DNA of 64,000 nt. Source: Riptortus pedestris. Its lineage: Eukaryota; Arthropoda; Insecta; Hemiptera; Alydidae. Both the position numbers and the translations under genes were made by a program. Positions 37,391-49,036 of this stretch are shown here, in pieces. The notes below the pieces were generated by a model that had not been told where the DNA came from, made no database searches, and was given only the letters and a program-made list of their open reading frames with translations. The stretch covers positions 5,394,501 to 5,458,500 of the forward strand of contig CM032228.1 in NCBI GenBank assembly GCA_019009955.1. The letters are read 5' to 3'. Numbering within the stretch: position 1 is the stretch's first letter; every line of letters starts with the position of its first letter.

Positions 37391-37548
37391 CGGTGTCGCT
37401 CTTTCATTTTCGTTATTTGTTATAATTCCAAATTTTACGATTTAATTATAATGCTGTACCTATTTTTTTTTCCATTTCATTTTGCTATTTTAATAAATTG
37501 TATTATAATTACATTGTCGTTATAATTTCATGTCTGATATCTATCGTT

Positions 37549-38510
37549 AAAAAGTCCTTTCACGCAGGGGCTGCGTAAACTAAGCAGATTTCCCTCGTGT
37601 TGTTTACTAATAGATAAATCTACATACAACTAACACAACACCACCGTGAATAAATACAAACGGAAATAAGAAATGTTTCATCCAATTTCAATAACCTGCC
37701 GACAGGAAGCGTTTGGATAGAAATGTAAACAAACGGGTCTGCCCGCTTCTCACCGGAAAGAAAAACAATTACTGAAATATATCAGAATATAACATATTAA
37801 TTTTATTGAGAACTATTTACTATATCTAGTACTGTAATTAATAATGAGTCAGAATAATTGTTATCTCATTCAATCAAATTTTAGTAGTCCAAAACCTTAA
37901 GACGGGGGGGGGGGGGTCACCGGGAGATATTTGCATGTATCTCGTATAATAAAGGTCTCTTGAATACAATTTTTGGTATTTAAACTTCGAATAATGTGAT
38001 TTATTATGTAGCAGAGTATTGTATATGTAACATGTGTAGAAGTGGCGGTTTGCTGATGGCTGAAACTGAAAAATGCAAATATCTCGGTTAATATTCAAGA
38101 TAGAGAATACATGTATATAACAATATTTATAGTACATTTAATTTGCAATAAGATTGATTCTATGCAATTTTTCGATCCGACGTACAGTAACGGAGATATT
38201 TCTAATTTTCGAAAATTCCTCCCTCTAAACCCTCCCTCCAACTGGTCCGATTTCAGCCATTAACGAACTTGATCTTCCTTTTTACCTAAAACGATTAAAT
38301 ACCGAGTTTGGTGACGATTAAATAAAAATTGCAACCGCTAGAGTGTTAACAGACAAATATATACATATGTCTATATATATATAATTTTGAACGGACCTCA
38401 TTTTCGTCATCTCCTCGGTAGGATCGATGGACATTTGAAGACATTTTTCGAAAATCGCATCATGAGTACGACCTCAATAGCTGATCTCCCTTAAGGGAAA
38501 TCTGCTAAAA
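37549..38510 (+). repeat. HINE-like repeat, full length
   Basis: AAAAGTCCTTTCACGCAGGG start, ACTAAGCAGATTTCCC, G-run at 37905-37914, C-rich block, short TA core near 38360-38382, GATCTCCCTTAAGGGAAATC palindrome and TGCTAAAA end. About 960 bp; a good reference copy. Confidence 0.9.
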
Positions 38511-38939
38511 TTATGAACACTACTCCCCCCCCCCCTCACCCGCAAACGTTTTTGCACACTAAAGTTTGGCCCGCAACAAATCAAAGGTTGCTCACACGTG
38601 ATCTAGAGTCTTTGGATATACCTCTATTTAAAATTTATGGATATACCACTATCTAGAGTCTATCCCGATTTAGATCGAGCACAATAAATACAACGTTTCA
38701 AAATCCTAGTCGTTCTGTTTCTTCACTTTGCCGCCCTTTCGTAACACGAATGATATTGAAATAAGAAATGTTACGAGAGACCGTGAGAAAACTACAAACA
38801 TTCCATTAATACCTTTTTCCCTGGGAGTATTGACCAACTCTCACTATTATTGATAAATTCGATCCGATCAAAAGGATAATTTTCATCACTGACCCCTTAG
38901 ATCCACTTTGCAATGGCTACATATTTAGATATCTTGATG

Positions 38940-39970
38940 AAGGGATCTTACTGCCCATTTAACAAAGACTTTCGACTTAGTAGATCAAGATATGCTACTG
39001 AATAAGTTAGAATATTGTGGAATAAGAAGATATGCTCATGGACTTATTCGCACTTATCTCTGCAACCGTAGACAGAAAGTGGAAATTGATGATATCAGTG
39101 AATATAAAATTATTTCAGAATGGCAAACAATTACATGCGGTGTTCCCCAAGGTTCAATATTAGGTCCATTACTATTTCTAATATATATATAAACGACCTC
39201 CCAGCTAAACCAACACAATCTATTCTTTATACTGATGATACCAGTATAATTATAAAAGATACTGACCCAGAAAACTGAAACAAGATGGCTTTGTTACTAT
39301 TTAATCATTATCTGATTGGTTTATGGTTAATAAGCTAGCTATGAACATGTCGATAACAAATATTCTAGATTTCAGTAAACATTGCTCACATTCTTCAGGA
39401 GTGATATCAATTAATAATCGTGACATCTTACCATTCGCTATGACAAAGTTTCTAGGATTGACTGTGTACAAATGCCTTGGCTGGTTCAAGCATATTGAAG
39501 AATTGAGTAAGAAGCTAATATTGCTTTATTTCTTATTAAAATGTGGTAAAAAATATCTTCCAATGGAAACTCTATTATTAATATACTATGGATATTTCCA
39601 TAGTTGGTTAACTTATGGTGTTATGCATTGGGGCAACTCCAAAAATCATATTTTAATATTTAAATTGCAAAAGAGAGCAATAAGGTTTATATACAACAGA
39701 AAGTTGAGAGACTCCAGTCGTCCACTTTTTAAGGAGTCAAAAATAATGACTTTTCCCTCAGTATATATGTACCAATGTGTGAAACAAAACATGAAATTGT
39801 TTTACAAAAATAGCATAATACATAATAATATAAAAGGATATAAGAATATGCTCCCAGTCCCCAACCACAAACATAAATAATACGATAAGAGCGTATCATT
39901 TTCAGGAATAAAACTCTTCAACGCTCTTCCCGAATGTATCAAATCTATTAAAAAATACTCTCTGTTTTAA
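38940..39970 (+). pseudogene. LINE reverse transcriptase remnant (Kiri/Daphne/L2-like group)
   Basis: Frame with FDLVDQDMLLNKLEYCGIRR, then ITCGVPQGSILGPLLFLIYI (39130-39190), a stop, NDLPAKPTQS and a YTDDTS catalytic box. A 185-codon frame to 39880 carries TVYKCLGWFKHIEELSKKL, VMHWGNSKNHILIFKLQKRA and RPLFKESKIMTFPSVYMYQC. The tail runs into a HINE-like copy. No endonuclease domain: 5'-truncated. Two other copies lie at 5.1 and 9.0 kb. Confidence 0.82.
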
Positions 39971-39973
39971 AAT

Positions 39974-40740
39974 AAAAGTCCATCACGAAGGTGCTGTGTA
40001 AACTAAGCAGATTTCCCATGTGAAGTTTTACAATAGAGAAATCTGCATACTGTACTGGGAACACAATACCACCGTGATTAAATACAAACGGTAATGAGAA
40101 ATCTTTCAGTTAATTAAAATAAATTCCCAACTGAAACGGCTACTGAATTGTAAGAATAATTTATATTTTAATAACTCAAATTTTAGTAGTCCAAGAACAG
40201 AATGTATTTGCATAAATCTCACAAAGTAACGAAGGTAAGGTAAGGTTAGAAGAAGTTTCCACCTGAGCCGAGTAATGGCGGAAATGGCCGACCTAATCCG
40301 AACTATACCCGACAACAGATTTCATAAAAATGGAAATATCTCGATTAATATACAAAATAAAGAATAAATTTATATAACAATACTTATAGTTCATTTATTT
40401 TGCAATAATATTGGTTCTATACAATTGTTCGATCCGACGTATAGTAACAGGGATATTTCGAATTTTCAGAAATCCTCCCCTCGAAACCACCCCCCCCACT
40501 GGTCCGATTTCAGCCATTAACAAACTTGATCTTTCTTTTTACATAAAACGACTAAATATCGAGTTTGGTAAAGATCAAACAGAAATTGCGACCGCTAGAG
40601 TGGTAACAGACGAATATATATAGTTTTGAACGGACTTCATTTTCGCCATCTACTAGGTCGGATCGATGGACATTAACATTTAAAATTCCGTCATGAGTAC
40701 AACCTCAATAGCTAATTTCCCTCAAGGGAAATCTGCTAAA
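39974..40740 (+). repeat. HINE-like repeat with internal deletion
   Basis: AAAAGTCCATCACGAAGGTGCTG start and AAGCAGATTTCCC. The TA core is reduced to ATATATA at 40614-40621. Ends AATTTCCCTCAAGGGAAATC then TGCTAAA. It sits directly on the LINE 3' end. Confidence 0.87.
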
Positions 40741-41264
40741 AACTAAAGAACTTCACGGATAATGTATATTTGTTAACAAAGCAATCTTTATTAGACGAAA
40801 TCTAAAAAAAAAATTAATTATTACATAAAATTACTAAATATTTGTCATAAATATCGCTCTAAAACAATTTATGATCAGGTACATTGTCTCTACAAAGCAA
40901 GTCTCTCATAATTTATAAAGCTTGGCATCCTCTAATACATTTGCATGCAAACAAATAAAATAATTTATGTTTTACAGTTGTAAAAACATTGTACATATTT
41001 AGAGTTGTATTAATATTATTTATGAAACTAATTTATTCTAAATAATTATTTAAATTGATGAATTATATTAAATAGTATATAATTCATTATTTGTTAGCGA
41101 ATGTATTATATAAGTACAAATGTAATTCCAATAACTTGTACAAAAATAAACTTATTTTGGAAAATTATTTATTGAAAAGCAAATGGCGTATCCTACTGTG
41201 TTATGATATTTAATGGAAATAAACACATTTCATTTCATTACTGAGGTAGGGGGAGGCGGCGAGA
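40741..41264. other. AT-rich sequence, no gene seen
   Basis: Contains short matches to the AT-rich stretch at 5400-5700 (for example ATTTGTCATAAATATCG), so it is probably another old dispersed repeat. Nothing else supported. Confidence 0.45.
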
Positions 41265-42300
41265 AATATACCCTACCTACGCAGCCCCTGCGTGAGGGAG
41301 TATTGACGGGCAATAGTATTGACGTAACGAGCTGGGCTTGCCCTATATGCCCTGCCTACGCAGCCCCTGCGTGAGGGAGCATTCGGCCGGCCAATTTAGT
41401 ATTGACCGTAACGAGCTGGGCTTGCCCTATTAGATGGCCCTGCATAAGAAAGCCCCTGCGTGAGGGAGCATTGCCGGGCAATAGAATTGACGTAACGAGC
41501 TGGGCTTGCCCTATATGCCCTGCCTACGCAGCCCCTGCGTGAGGGAGCATTGCCGGGCAATAGAATTGACGTAACGAGCTGGGCTTGCCCTATATGCCCT
41601 GCCTACGCAGCCCCTGCGTGAGGGAGCATTGACGGCCAATAGTATTGACGTAACGAGCTGGGCTTGCCCTATATGCCCTGCCTACGCAGCCCCTGCGTGA
41701 GGGAGCATTGCCGGGCAATAGTATTGACGTAACGAGCTGGGCTTGCCCTATATGCCCTGCCTACGCAGGCCCTGAAGTAACGAGCTGGGCTTGCCTTATA
41801 TGCCCTGCCTACGCAGGCCCACTGCATGAGGGAGCATTGACGGCCAATAGTGAATTGAACGTAACGAGCTGGGCTTGCCCTATATGCCCTGCACTGACGC
41901 GAGCCCCTGCGCGAAGGGGGAATAGCATTGACGGCCAATTAGTATTGGGAACGTAACGAGCTGCGGCTCGCCCTATATGCCCTGACTACGCAGCCCCTGC
42001 GTGAGGGAGTATTGACGGCCAAAAGTATTGACGGTAACGAGGAGAGGCTTGCCCTATATGCTCTGCCTACGCAGCCCCTGCGTGAGAGGAGCATTGCGGC
42101 CAATAGTATTGACGTAATAACGAGGCTGGGGCTTTGCACCTTATATGCCCTGCCTACGCAGCCCCTGCGTGAGGGAGCATTGACGGCCAATAGTATTGAC
42201 GTAACGAGCTGGGCTTGCCCTATATGCCCTGCCTACGCAGCCCCTGCGTGAGGGAGCATTGACGGCCAATAGTATTGACGTAACGAGCTGGGCTTGCCCA
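41265..42300. repeat. 79-bp tandem array, about 13 units
   Basis: The unit includes TACGCAGCCCCTGCGTGAGG, GAGCATTGACGGCCAATAG and GTAACGAGCTGGGCTTGCCC. The first part equals the terminal hairpin of the HINE-like family (reverse orientation: TACGCAGCCCCTGCGTGACG). Units around 41.8-42.15 kb have extra indels. Confidence 0.95.
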
Positions 42301-42599
42301 ATCCCAATAGCTAGCTAACCCTTATTGTGTCATCCTAAACTAATCCTACTAATTGCTCCCAAGTTTCTCTAATTCTATTAGCCTCTAATTATCTGTGTAG
42401 ACGATTAGTCACGACTCTTAGCTCCTATTTCTTTGTCTTAATGACCATTAATTTAGAATCATTGCAATCCCAGATAGCCCACTTTTACTTGTTAGCACAT
42501 TTCTGTTAGGACACCTCTATTTATAATTCTAATCACGAAACTCTTCGGTTTATGATATTAATATGATACAGTAAAAGTGTAATCATTGTTTTAATCTTT
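42301..42599. other. no gene seen
   Basis: Unassigned sequence with no recognisable frame or repeat. Confidence 0.4.
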
Positions 42600-43010
42600 A
42601 TTATTATATATATATATCTCATGATCATTAACCGAGATGTTTGGATTTTTTAGTTTTCAGTCTTCACTAAATCCTCACTCCTACTCGTCTCAATATAACA
42701 AGAAGCTGTTATATTATGAGCTACGATATCCTAACCTTAAATGCCAAATATTGTTTTCAAGAGGCCTTTATTAAGCGAGATACATGCAAATTCATTGAGT
42801 GATGACTTCATCAAGTGAGATTTTACGTTCTTTTTTCGAAAATGTTTCCTTGGCCTATACCATACTCGATATTTAATTGTTTCACTTAACACTAATGATC
42901 ATATTTGTTATTGGCTCATATCTGGGGGTGGAATTCGAAAATTGCAAATACTGTCACATCGTAAAATGTTATAGGACAAATGTTGTTATCCTATTGATGC
43001 TTTACAATTG
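42600..43010 (-). repeat. HINE-like repeat, rearranged fragments
   Basis: AACCGAGATGTTTGGATTTTT, CAGTCTTCACTAAATCC and GCCAAATATTGTTTTCAAGAG match internal blocks. The piece at 42845-43010 matches another block out of normal order, as in the copy at 31.2-31.4 kb. Confidence 0.65.
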
Positions 43011-43144
43011 CTATGCTACGGACCCTCACCGGTGAATGTCGACATACGAGTACACCAAATACCTCGGTGAAAGATCGAATATTTCATTACATCCTTGTAC
43101 ATTCAGACCCTCGCCGGTGAATGTCGACAGGCACCAAATACGTC

Positions 43145-43632
43145 CCCACCCCCCCCCCCCCCCACCCCCCCCCCCCCCCACCCCCCCCCCCCCCCACCCC
43201 CCCCCCCCCCCACCCCCCCCCCCCCCCACCCCCCCCCCCCCCCACCCCCCCCCCCCCCCACCCCCCCCCCCCCCCACCCCCCCCCCCCCCCACCCCCCCC
43301 CCCCCCCACCCCCCCCCCCCCCCACCCCCCCCCCCCCCCACCCCCCCCCCCCCCCACCCCCCCCCCCCCCCACCCCCCCCCCCCCCCACCCCCCCCCCCC
43401 CCCACCCCCCCCCCCCCCCACCCCCCCCCCCCCCCACCCCCCCCCCCCCCCCCCCCCCCCCCCCCACCCCCCCCCCCCCCCCCCCCCCCCACCCACCACC
43501 CCCCCACCCACCCACCCCTCCCCCCCCCCCACCCCCCCCCCCCCCCCCCCCCCCCCCACCCCTCCACCACCCAGCCCCCCCCCCCCCCACCCCCCCCCCC
43601 CCCCCCCACCCCCGCCACCCCCCCCCCCCCCA
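43145..43632. repeat. 16-bp (C15A)n array, continuing as irregular poly-C
   Basis: A falls every 16 bases from 43148 to about 43436, with only C between. After that the spacing becomes irregular. The minus strand is almost pure G. Because 16 is not a multiple of 3, all frames stay open as Pro/His/Thr or Gly/Trp/Val strings with no meaning. Just before it, a block containing CGGTGAATGTCGACA occurs twice (43029 and 43114). Confidence 0.93.
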
Positions 43633-43649
43633 ACCTCCCAAACCCACTT

Positions 43650-43900
43650 CTACCACCTACGCGTTTCATAAAGGTAACTGGAAACTATACAAGTCACTTA
43701 TGTACGCAAATACGCCGGCGTTCACTACTATCAGTGACGCCCGAACCCTCGAAGAGAAGCTGGACGAGTATACAAACATCATCCTGAAAGCTGCAGATCA
43801 GGCGATCCCCAAGGTCTCCAGAAAACCACCAGGGCTCAAACCGCCTCCACCTCACGTTCTACAGTTGATCAGGCAGAGGAACACCATCAAAAATTCCTGG
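43650..43900 (+). pseudogene. Jockey ORF2 fragment (linker between endonuclease and RT)
   Basis: A frame reading AFHKGNWKLYKSLM, LEEKLDEYTNIILKAADQAI and PHVLQLIRQRNTIKNSW fits the region between the endonuclease and RT domains of Jockey-type ORF2. It is cut off by the 5' end of the next Jockey copy at about 43905. Confidence 0.7.
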
Positions 43901-44221
43901 TATCGCACCAGTCCGTTTCCGAGGTGCCCCACTCGGGTGGGGGAGGCAATCGGATTTGGGCGGAAGACCGCGGGTCCATCAGACCAAACTATTCTGCCAA
44001 GGTGAGGGCGAATAGATCTCTTGTACTAGGACCAACCCCCCCCCTCCCCTTCATCTAGCCAGACCTCTTCTAACGGCCCTTCAGGCCGACAACCCAATAC
44101 CGAACACGGCCCTTCAGGCCACCAACCAGATCCCGACCAAGGCCCTTCAGGCAATCCACCCTCCTATACCGGCCCTATAAAGGGCCTAAAGACCCATAGT
44201 CGCCACTTCCGTCGCAAGCCT

Positions 44222-45724
44222 GTGTATAAAACTGACCCCGCTAAAGAGAAACCAACAGCCCAAGAATTGTTTGACATTATTGCCTCCAAGCTACCCCCAA
44301 ACGTAATGCAACGCATTATTCATGCCACCAACCCAAACGTAATGCATCACATTATTCATGCCACCAACCCAAACGCCCCCTTCCCCCATCACAGACTGAC
44401 CCAAACAGTCCCCCCTCCACCAGCTCGAACATGCCCCCCACCACCACCACGGACACACTAGACTCCCCCCTCTCCCCCCCTACACAGGAGACAGGTAGGG
44501 ACTCCCAAGGCACCTCCCAATCGACCCCCATGGACACCACTGCCCAACTAGTCCCACTTAAGAAAAGGACCAGGAAAGTGGTCGATGATGAAGGCTTCAC
44601 TCAAGTGCAGCATAAAAAGGGCAAAACAAATTCTCCCCCCACTAGCAAGACAAACACCCACACACAATAAATTTGCCCCCCTGACAAAGACAAACACTAA
44701 CGAGACCAACACACCCACTCAAACAAAAACCGAAAAACCACTCCCACCTCCAATCATCATCTCCCGAGAAGTCTGCGACTCGGGGGACATTACCAGATGC
44801 CTCCGGGCAAACCAGATAATAGACTTTAGACTTCAGCCCACACAAACTCACACAAGAGTGCTAGCCAACAACGACGAAGCCTATAATCAAATTAAAAATG
44901 TCTTAGGTCACCCCGACAACCAAGTCCCCTACCACACGTTCGCACCTAAGGGCACTAAACGCAATAAAAAATACCTAATTCTGGGCCTGGACCTGAGTCA
45001 CTCCCTGGACGATGTACTAGCCGAGGTCAACCACAACGACCTTATCAGCATCATGAGACTAACGAGAACAAATCCCGAAGGTTTTAAGAAAGAAATAGAA
45101 CCGATTCTTCTAACATTCAAACCCACTTATAACTTTAAAGAAAACCTCGGCAAGCTCAAATCAGTAAACCATGTACTCGTTTGTGTTAGGGAATACACCC
45201 CTGTCTCTGAGCTCCCTCAATGCCACCGATGCCAGGAAATAGGACACACAAAGGCTTACTGCAGATTGCCCCCCAAGTGTGTTCGCTGCTCAAAAGCTCA
45301 CGACGTGAGCGACTGTGATAGAGCAGCAAACTCACTCAACTGCATCAACTGTGGTGAAGCCCACCCAGCCTCTTACAGGCAATGTCCTTACAGAGTGGAG
45401 CTCACAGCACGCATTCAGGCCCGTCGCCAACAGAAACAAAAGCCCACTTTTGTGCCCGCCCCCCCACCAACCCACAACGCCTGGTCAAACTGGTTGAACA
45501 CTAACGCAGCAAACACACCATACACAAATACACCCACTGATACTTACACACAACAACAAACACAATACACACCCCCTCCTGCTGCTCACGCTTCCACTGG
45601 CTTCCCACCTTCCACTCCCTACAACCCCCCCCATTGGGTCGAGGAATTTAAAGATTTGTTCACCACTCTCTTAACTTCGGTTAAGGACCTCATACACACC
45701 CTCAAATCAGCCCTGGGCAATTAA
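44222..45724 (+). pseudogene. Jockey ORF1 (Gag-like nucleic-acid binding protein)
   Basis: The N-terminal part (44222-44461: ELFDIIASKLPPNVMQRII) and a second part (44431-44670) are in different frames. The main frame (44585-45724) has the PRE_C2HC-like domain (LPPPIIISREV, NQVPYHTFAPKGTKRNKKYL) and three zinc knuckles: CHRCQEIGHTKAYC, CVRCSKAHDVSDC and CINCGEAHPASYRQC. It ends with WVEEFKDLFTTLLTS. The protein packages element RNA in the family. Two frameshifts. The stop overlaps the next start as TAATG. Confidence 0.85.
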
Positions 45725-46356
45725 TGTCCCGACCTATCTCCATAGTTAACTTCAACGTTAACTCAGCAATCACCCGCCAGTCCGAACTTCAAACGTTCCT
45801 CTCTAAATTCAAACCCACTATCGTAGTGCTTACTGACACTCGATTAAAGAGAATGCATAGATATACCATGATGATGCGGGCGGCACTGCCGTACTCATTC
45901 AGTACGGCATACCGTTTAAGCGCCTTCAGCCAGCTATACCGCCAGTTCCTAAAAAACATCATATTGTCACTCTCCAGGTACTGATAGCCGATCGGACGTA
46001 TACTATCACTGCTTTTTACCGCAGGCCTAGAGCCGAAACACATTATTTCCAAAACCTGCTCTCACTCACAGAGGGAGACAGGAAACATCTTATAATAGGT
46101 GATCTGAATGCCAGACATACCTCCTGGACTAACATTTCAGTGAACCGTTGCGGCACGGCGATTATGAAGTCTCGCTTCTGCGTCGTGCATCCAAACGCCC
46201 ACACTTTTATTCAACCCAAAAGACGGTCATGTGTTGACCTTTTGCTAACCCGTACCCCACACATTGTGACTAGATGTACCAGATTGGACTATGTCACAAG
46301 CGACCACCTACCAGTACTTTACGTGCTGACAATACAACTAAAACCTCAAACTTAAG
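45724..46356 (+). pseudogene. Jockey ORF2, endonuclease domain only
   Basis: Starts at ATG 45724-45726 inside the ORF1 stop (TAATG). SIVNFNVNS, TIVVLTDTRL, then after a frameshift near 45900-45970 ADRTYTITAFYRRP, LIIGDLNARHTSW and SDHLPVLYVL. These are the catalytic steps of APE-type LINE endonucleases (N, E region, GD.N..H..W, SDH). RT is absent. Confidence 0.8.
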
Positions 46357-46439
46357 AACTCACATTACTGCACAGCACACACATATAAAACCCAGAATCG
46401 CAAGAGGAAACAAGACTGTCTCCGACACTATCATCGACT

Positions 46440-46530
46440 ACGGTGAAGTCAACACAGGGAAGGAGGTCTCAATCCTCTTTGACGGTATCCTACAACATTT
46501 CTTGGGTCTTTTTTACTTTACGGCCGCAAA
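46440..46530 (+). pseudogene. fragment of the KEVSILF protein family
   Basis: Reads YGEV...GKEVSILFDGILQHF, matching the N-terminal part of the proteins at 61555, 63209 and 63828 (KEVSILFNGDLQHF). About 30 codons. It shows that remains of the virus-like cluster also lie upstream of the Merlin and Tigger insertions. Confidence 0.7.
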
Positions 46531-46655
46531 TAAAATTTGAATAGAAACACATGATTCTGTTGATATCACGTGTTACTACTACAGTAACCGTTCTAAATTC
46601 AGTTATACACGGTTCAGGTTATAGATTCCTCGTTTGCTTTCATTCCGGAATAAAA

Positions 46656-47250
46656 ATGAATTTGGTCAAACTAGCAGACGTATTTCATGATGAAAATCAA
46701 GTGATACGTGTTTATCAGCGATTTGGAATCCTACACAAGGAAAGGAAATGCCCACAAGGACATGAAATGAAATTATATGAACGAAAACGAAATTGTCCTC
46801 GTTGGAGATGCCATCGATCGCAAAGCCTCAATAATGTAAGTGCTTTTAGTGGAACATGGTTTGAAAAGACACATTTAACATTAACAAAAAGTTTATTATT
46901 CATTTATGCTTGGGCTAATGAATATACAACCGTAAAATTTTGTCGTAAGGAACTAGGAATAAGCTCAAGAACTGCGACGGATTGGAAGAATATGCTCCGG
47001 GAGGTTTGTGCTAATGACATTTTAAATAATCCAGTGTTAATCGGAGGAGAAGGTTTGACAGTAGAAATAGATGAAACATGTTTCACAAGAAGGAAATACA
47101 ACGTTGGAAGAAGTTATCCTCATCAGTGGGTGTTTGGAGGAGTCTGTAGGGAAACACGGGAGTGTGTTTCTTGAATGCTGTCCCTAATAGAACTGCTGAA
47201 ATGTTGACTGCATGTATAAAAGCTTCAGTTCTTCCAGGAACTACCATATA
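46656..47250 (+). pseudogene. Merlin / ISXO2-like transposase, copy A, cut by Tigger
   Basis: ATG at 46656. KLADVFHDENQVIRVYQRFG, a CPQGHEM...CPRWRC zinc ribbon, GTWFEKTHL, FCRKELGISSRTATDWKN, then VEIDETCFTRRKYNVGRSYP with the first catalytic Asp and QWVFGGVCRE. One frameshift near 47163, then FLNAVPNRTAEML up to TTIYS, where the Tigger element starts. The remaining catalytic residues are lost. No terminal repeat was found for this copy. Confidence 0.85.
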
Positions 47251-48912
47251 CAGTAAACTCTCGATAATCCGCGGGCGGATATTCCGCGCTCATCCATGGA
47301 TTTTTTTTTTTTTTTTAATGTTTGAATAAGAAAAGTTTTTATACAGAATAAGTTTGAAGAGTTAGGTCTTAAGGAACTGTAGTAGAGAGGAAACACATTA
47401 AATAGAAAGATTCAATTCTCTTTAATCAAATTATCCAGGTGTTGCCTGAGAATGCATTAGTCTTTTTTTCTCAGAAACATCTTACCTCATCCTTTCCTTT
47501 TTCCATATCATTTTCTAATAAGATCAGAATCTAATTTCCATTTCCAAATTCTTCTCATATCAGTTTAGTTTCTGTCGCATTGCCGTCTAGTAGTTCATTT
47601 CGCTCGTGTGTTTGAATCACTGACAGTAACGTAGCTATCGTCGAAGTTTATCGTTATTTTATTTAACAATGACCGAAAAAAGGAAAAAGTGTTTTTATCG
47701 ATTCAAGAGAAACTGGAATTAATACAAAAAATCGAAAATGGCGAATCTAGGAAGCAAATTTGTTTGCAATATGGAATAGGAGAAACAACTGTTCGAGATA
47801 TTTTTAAGCAAAAAGATAAATTATTGCAATTTGAACCTCATCAGACAACTCTTCATCGATGAAGAAAAGAAAAACCATGAGAAGGAGCACTTATGAAGAA
47901 CTAGATGCTGCACTGTTGGAATGGGTAAGTCAGTTGAGAAGTGAGGGAACTCCTGTTTCTGGGCCTATTGTTGCTGAAAAAGCTAAACAGTTTTTTGTAA
48001 TGCTAGGTTTAGAGGGAACATTTAATGCATCATCAGGGTGGTTGACGAGGTTTAAACAGCGCCACGGGATAAGGGAAATGGGACTTTACGGCGAGAAATT
48101 AAGTAACGACCAGCAGGCAGCAGAAAATTTTAAAACAGAGTTTGAACAGCTCCTTCAGTCAGAAGGAATTTGTTACGAACAGCTGTATAACGCTGACGAA
48201 TCAGGGCTGCTATGGAAATGTTTGCCATGGCATTTGATAGCGAGAGGCAAGCTCCAGGCCATAAGTCCAGTAAAGAGCGCATTACTATAATGACATGCAG
48301 CAATGCAACAGGCTCTCACAAACTAAAACTGGTAGTTATTGGAAAGTCAAAAAAACCGCGGTCTTTTAAAGGGACAAGGGCCGAAAACCTACCAGTACAT
48401 TATTTTAATCAGAAGAAAGGCTGGATGGACCAACAAATTTTTAAAGAGTGGTATCATAAAAAATTCATCCCTCAAGTGAAAGAACATTTAAAATCAAGAA
48501 ACCTACCCCAAAAAGCCATGCTGCTTATTGACAACGCTCCGTCACACCCATCGAAAAATATTTTACTATCGGACTGTGGAAATTTTTTCGTCAGTTTTCT
48601 GCCTCCAAATGTCACTGCTCTTATCCAACCAATGGACCAGGGAGTAATTGCTTTGATGGAAAAAAAATATAGAACAGACTTGTTAAAAAAAAAGGATTGA
48701 AGAGGGTAATGATCTTCAGGGTTTCTGGAAAGATGATACCATTCTCGACAGCATTTATGACATAAGCACTGCTTGGGAGTCAGTAAAACAAACTACGTTG
48801 GTAAAGTCCTGGAGGAAAATTTTACCAAATGTAGAAAATACTTCAGTAGAGCCTTCAGATAAAGAAGAGGAAGTTTCTGCTAATGATTCCGCGGATTATC
48901 GGGAGTTTACTG
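47251..48912. mobile_element. Tigger/pogo DNA transposon, complete ends
   Basis: Inverted terminal repeats CAGTAAACTCTCGATAATCC (left) and its near-complement ending GGGAGTTTACTG (right), flanked by TA on both sides (47249-47250 and 48913-48914), as expected for the Tc1/mariner-pogo group. Length 1662 bp. Inserted in Merlin copy A. Confidence 0.92.
47669..48900 (+). pseudogene. Tigger transposase
   Basis: N-terminal CENP-B-type helix-turn-helix (QEKLELIQKIENGESRKQIC), second HTH (EELDAALLEWVSQLRSEG, SGWLTRFKQRHGI), then DDE_1 domain: [10 protein letters not shown] with the first Asp, [11 protein letters not shown] with the second, and [14 protein letters not shown]. The start is at 47669. 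At least three frameshifts (about 47685, 47860, 48240) and one near 48695 break it. The C-terminal acidic tail runs to about 48900. Inactive. Confidence 0.88.
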
Positions 48913-48993
48913 TATGTGCGTTTATCACCCAATCATATTTTTTTAAAAGAACAGAAACTATTTTCAATGATATCCCTTTCGCTCTATAGGTGG

Positions 48994-49029
48994 TATAAAT
49001 ACACGTAAGAGAGATTGACAGGTTCAGTT
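48994..49029 (+). promoter_or_regulatory. TATA/initiator promoter of the zinc finger-polymerase gene
   Basis: TATAAATA at 48994-49001 and TTCAGTT initiator at 49023-49029 (A at +32 from the TATA T). The Merlin copy B insertion lies between this and the start codon at 50295. Without it the leader would be about 45 nt. Confidence 0.55.
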
Positions 49030-49036
49030 AATTTAG

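Larger units (their letters stand above)
43905..46390 (+). mobile_element. Jockey-type LINE, copy A, truncated in ORF2
   Basis: Begins with the 5' UTR block TTTCCGAGGTGCCCCACTCG shared with copy B (59118), includes ORF1 and the endonuclease part of ORF2, and lacks RT. The downstream end near 46390-46440 passes into a fragment of a virus-like gene. Richer in G+C than its surroundings. Confidence 0.8.

Noticed and set aside
37905..37914. G-run as an origin or terminator
   Set aside because: It is a normal, length-variable tract of the HINE-like family, found in several copies.
43026..44005. Poly-proline, poly-glycine and His-rich frames up to 294 codons
   Set aside because: The (C15A)n array is open in all frames; one frame simply reads on into a Jockey fragment.
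48915..49020. Continuation of Merlin copy A after the Tigger element
   Set aside because: Joining across the TA duplication does not give the expected D-C-W-K-G-Y region. The downstream sequence looks like the promoter of the polymerase gene instead.
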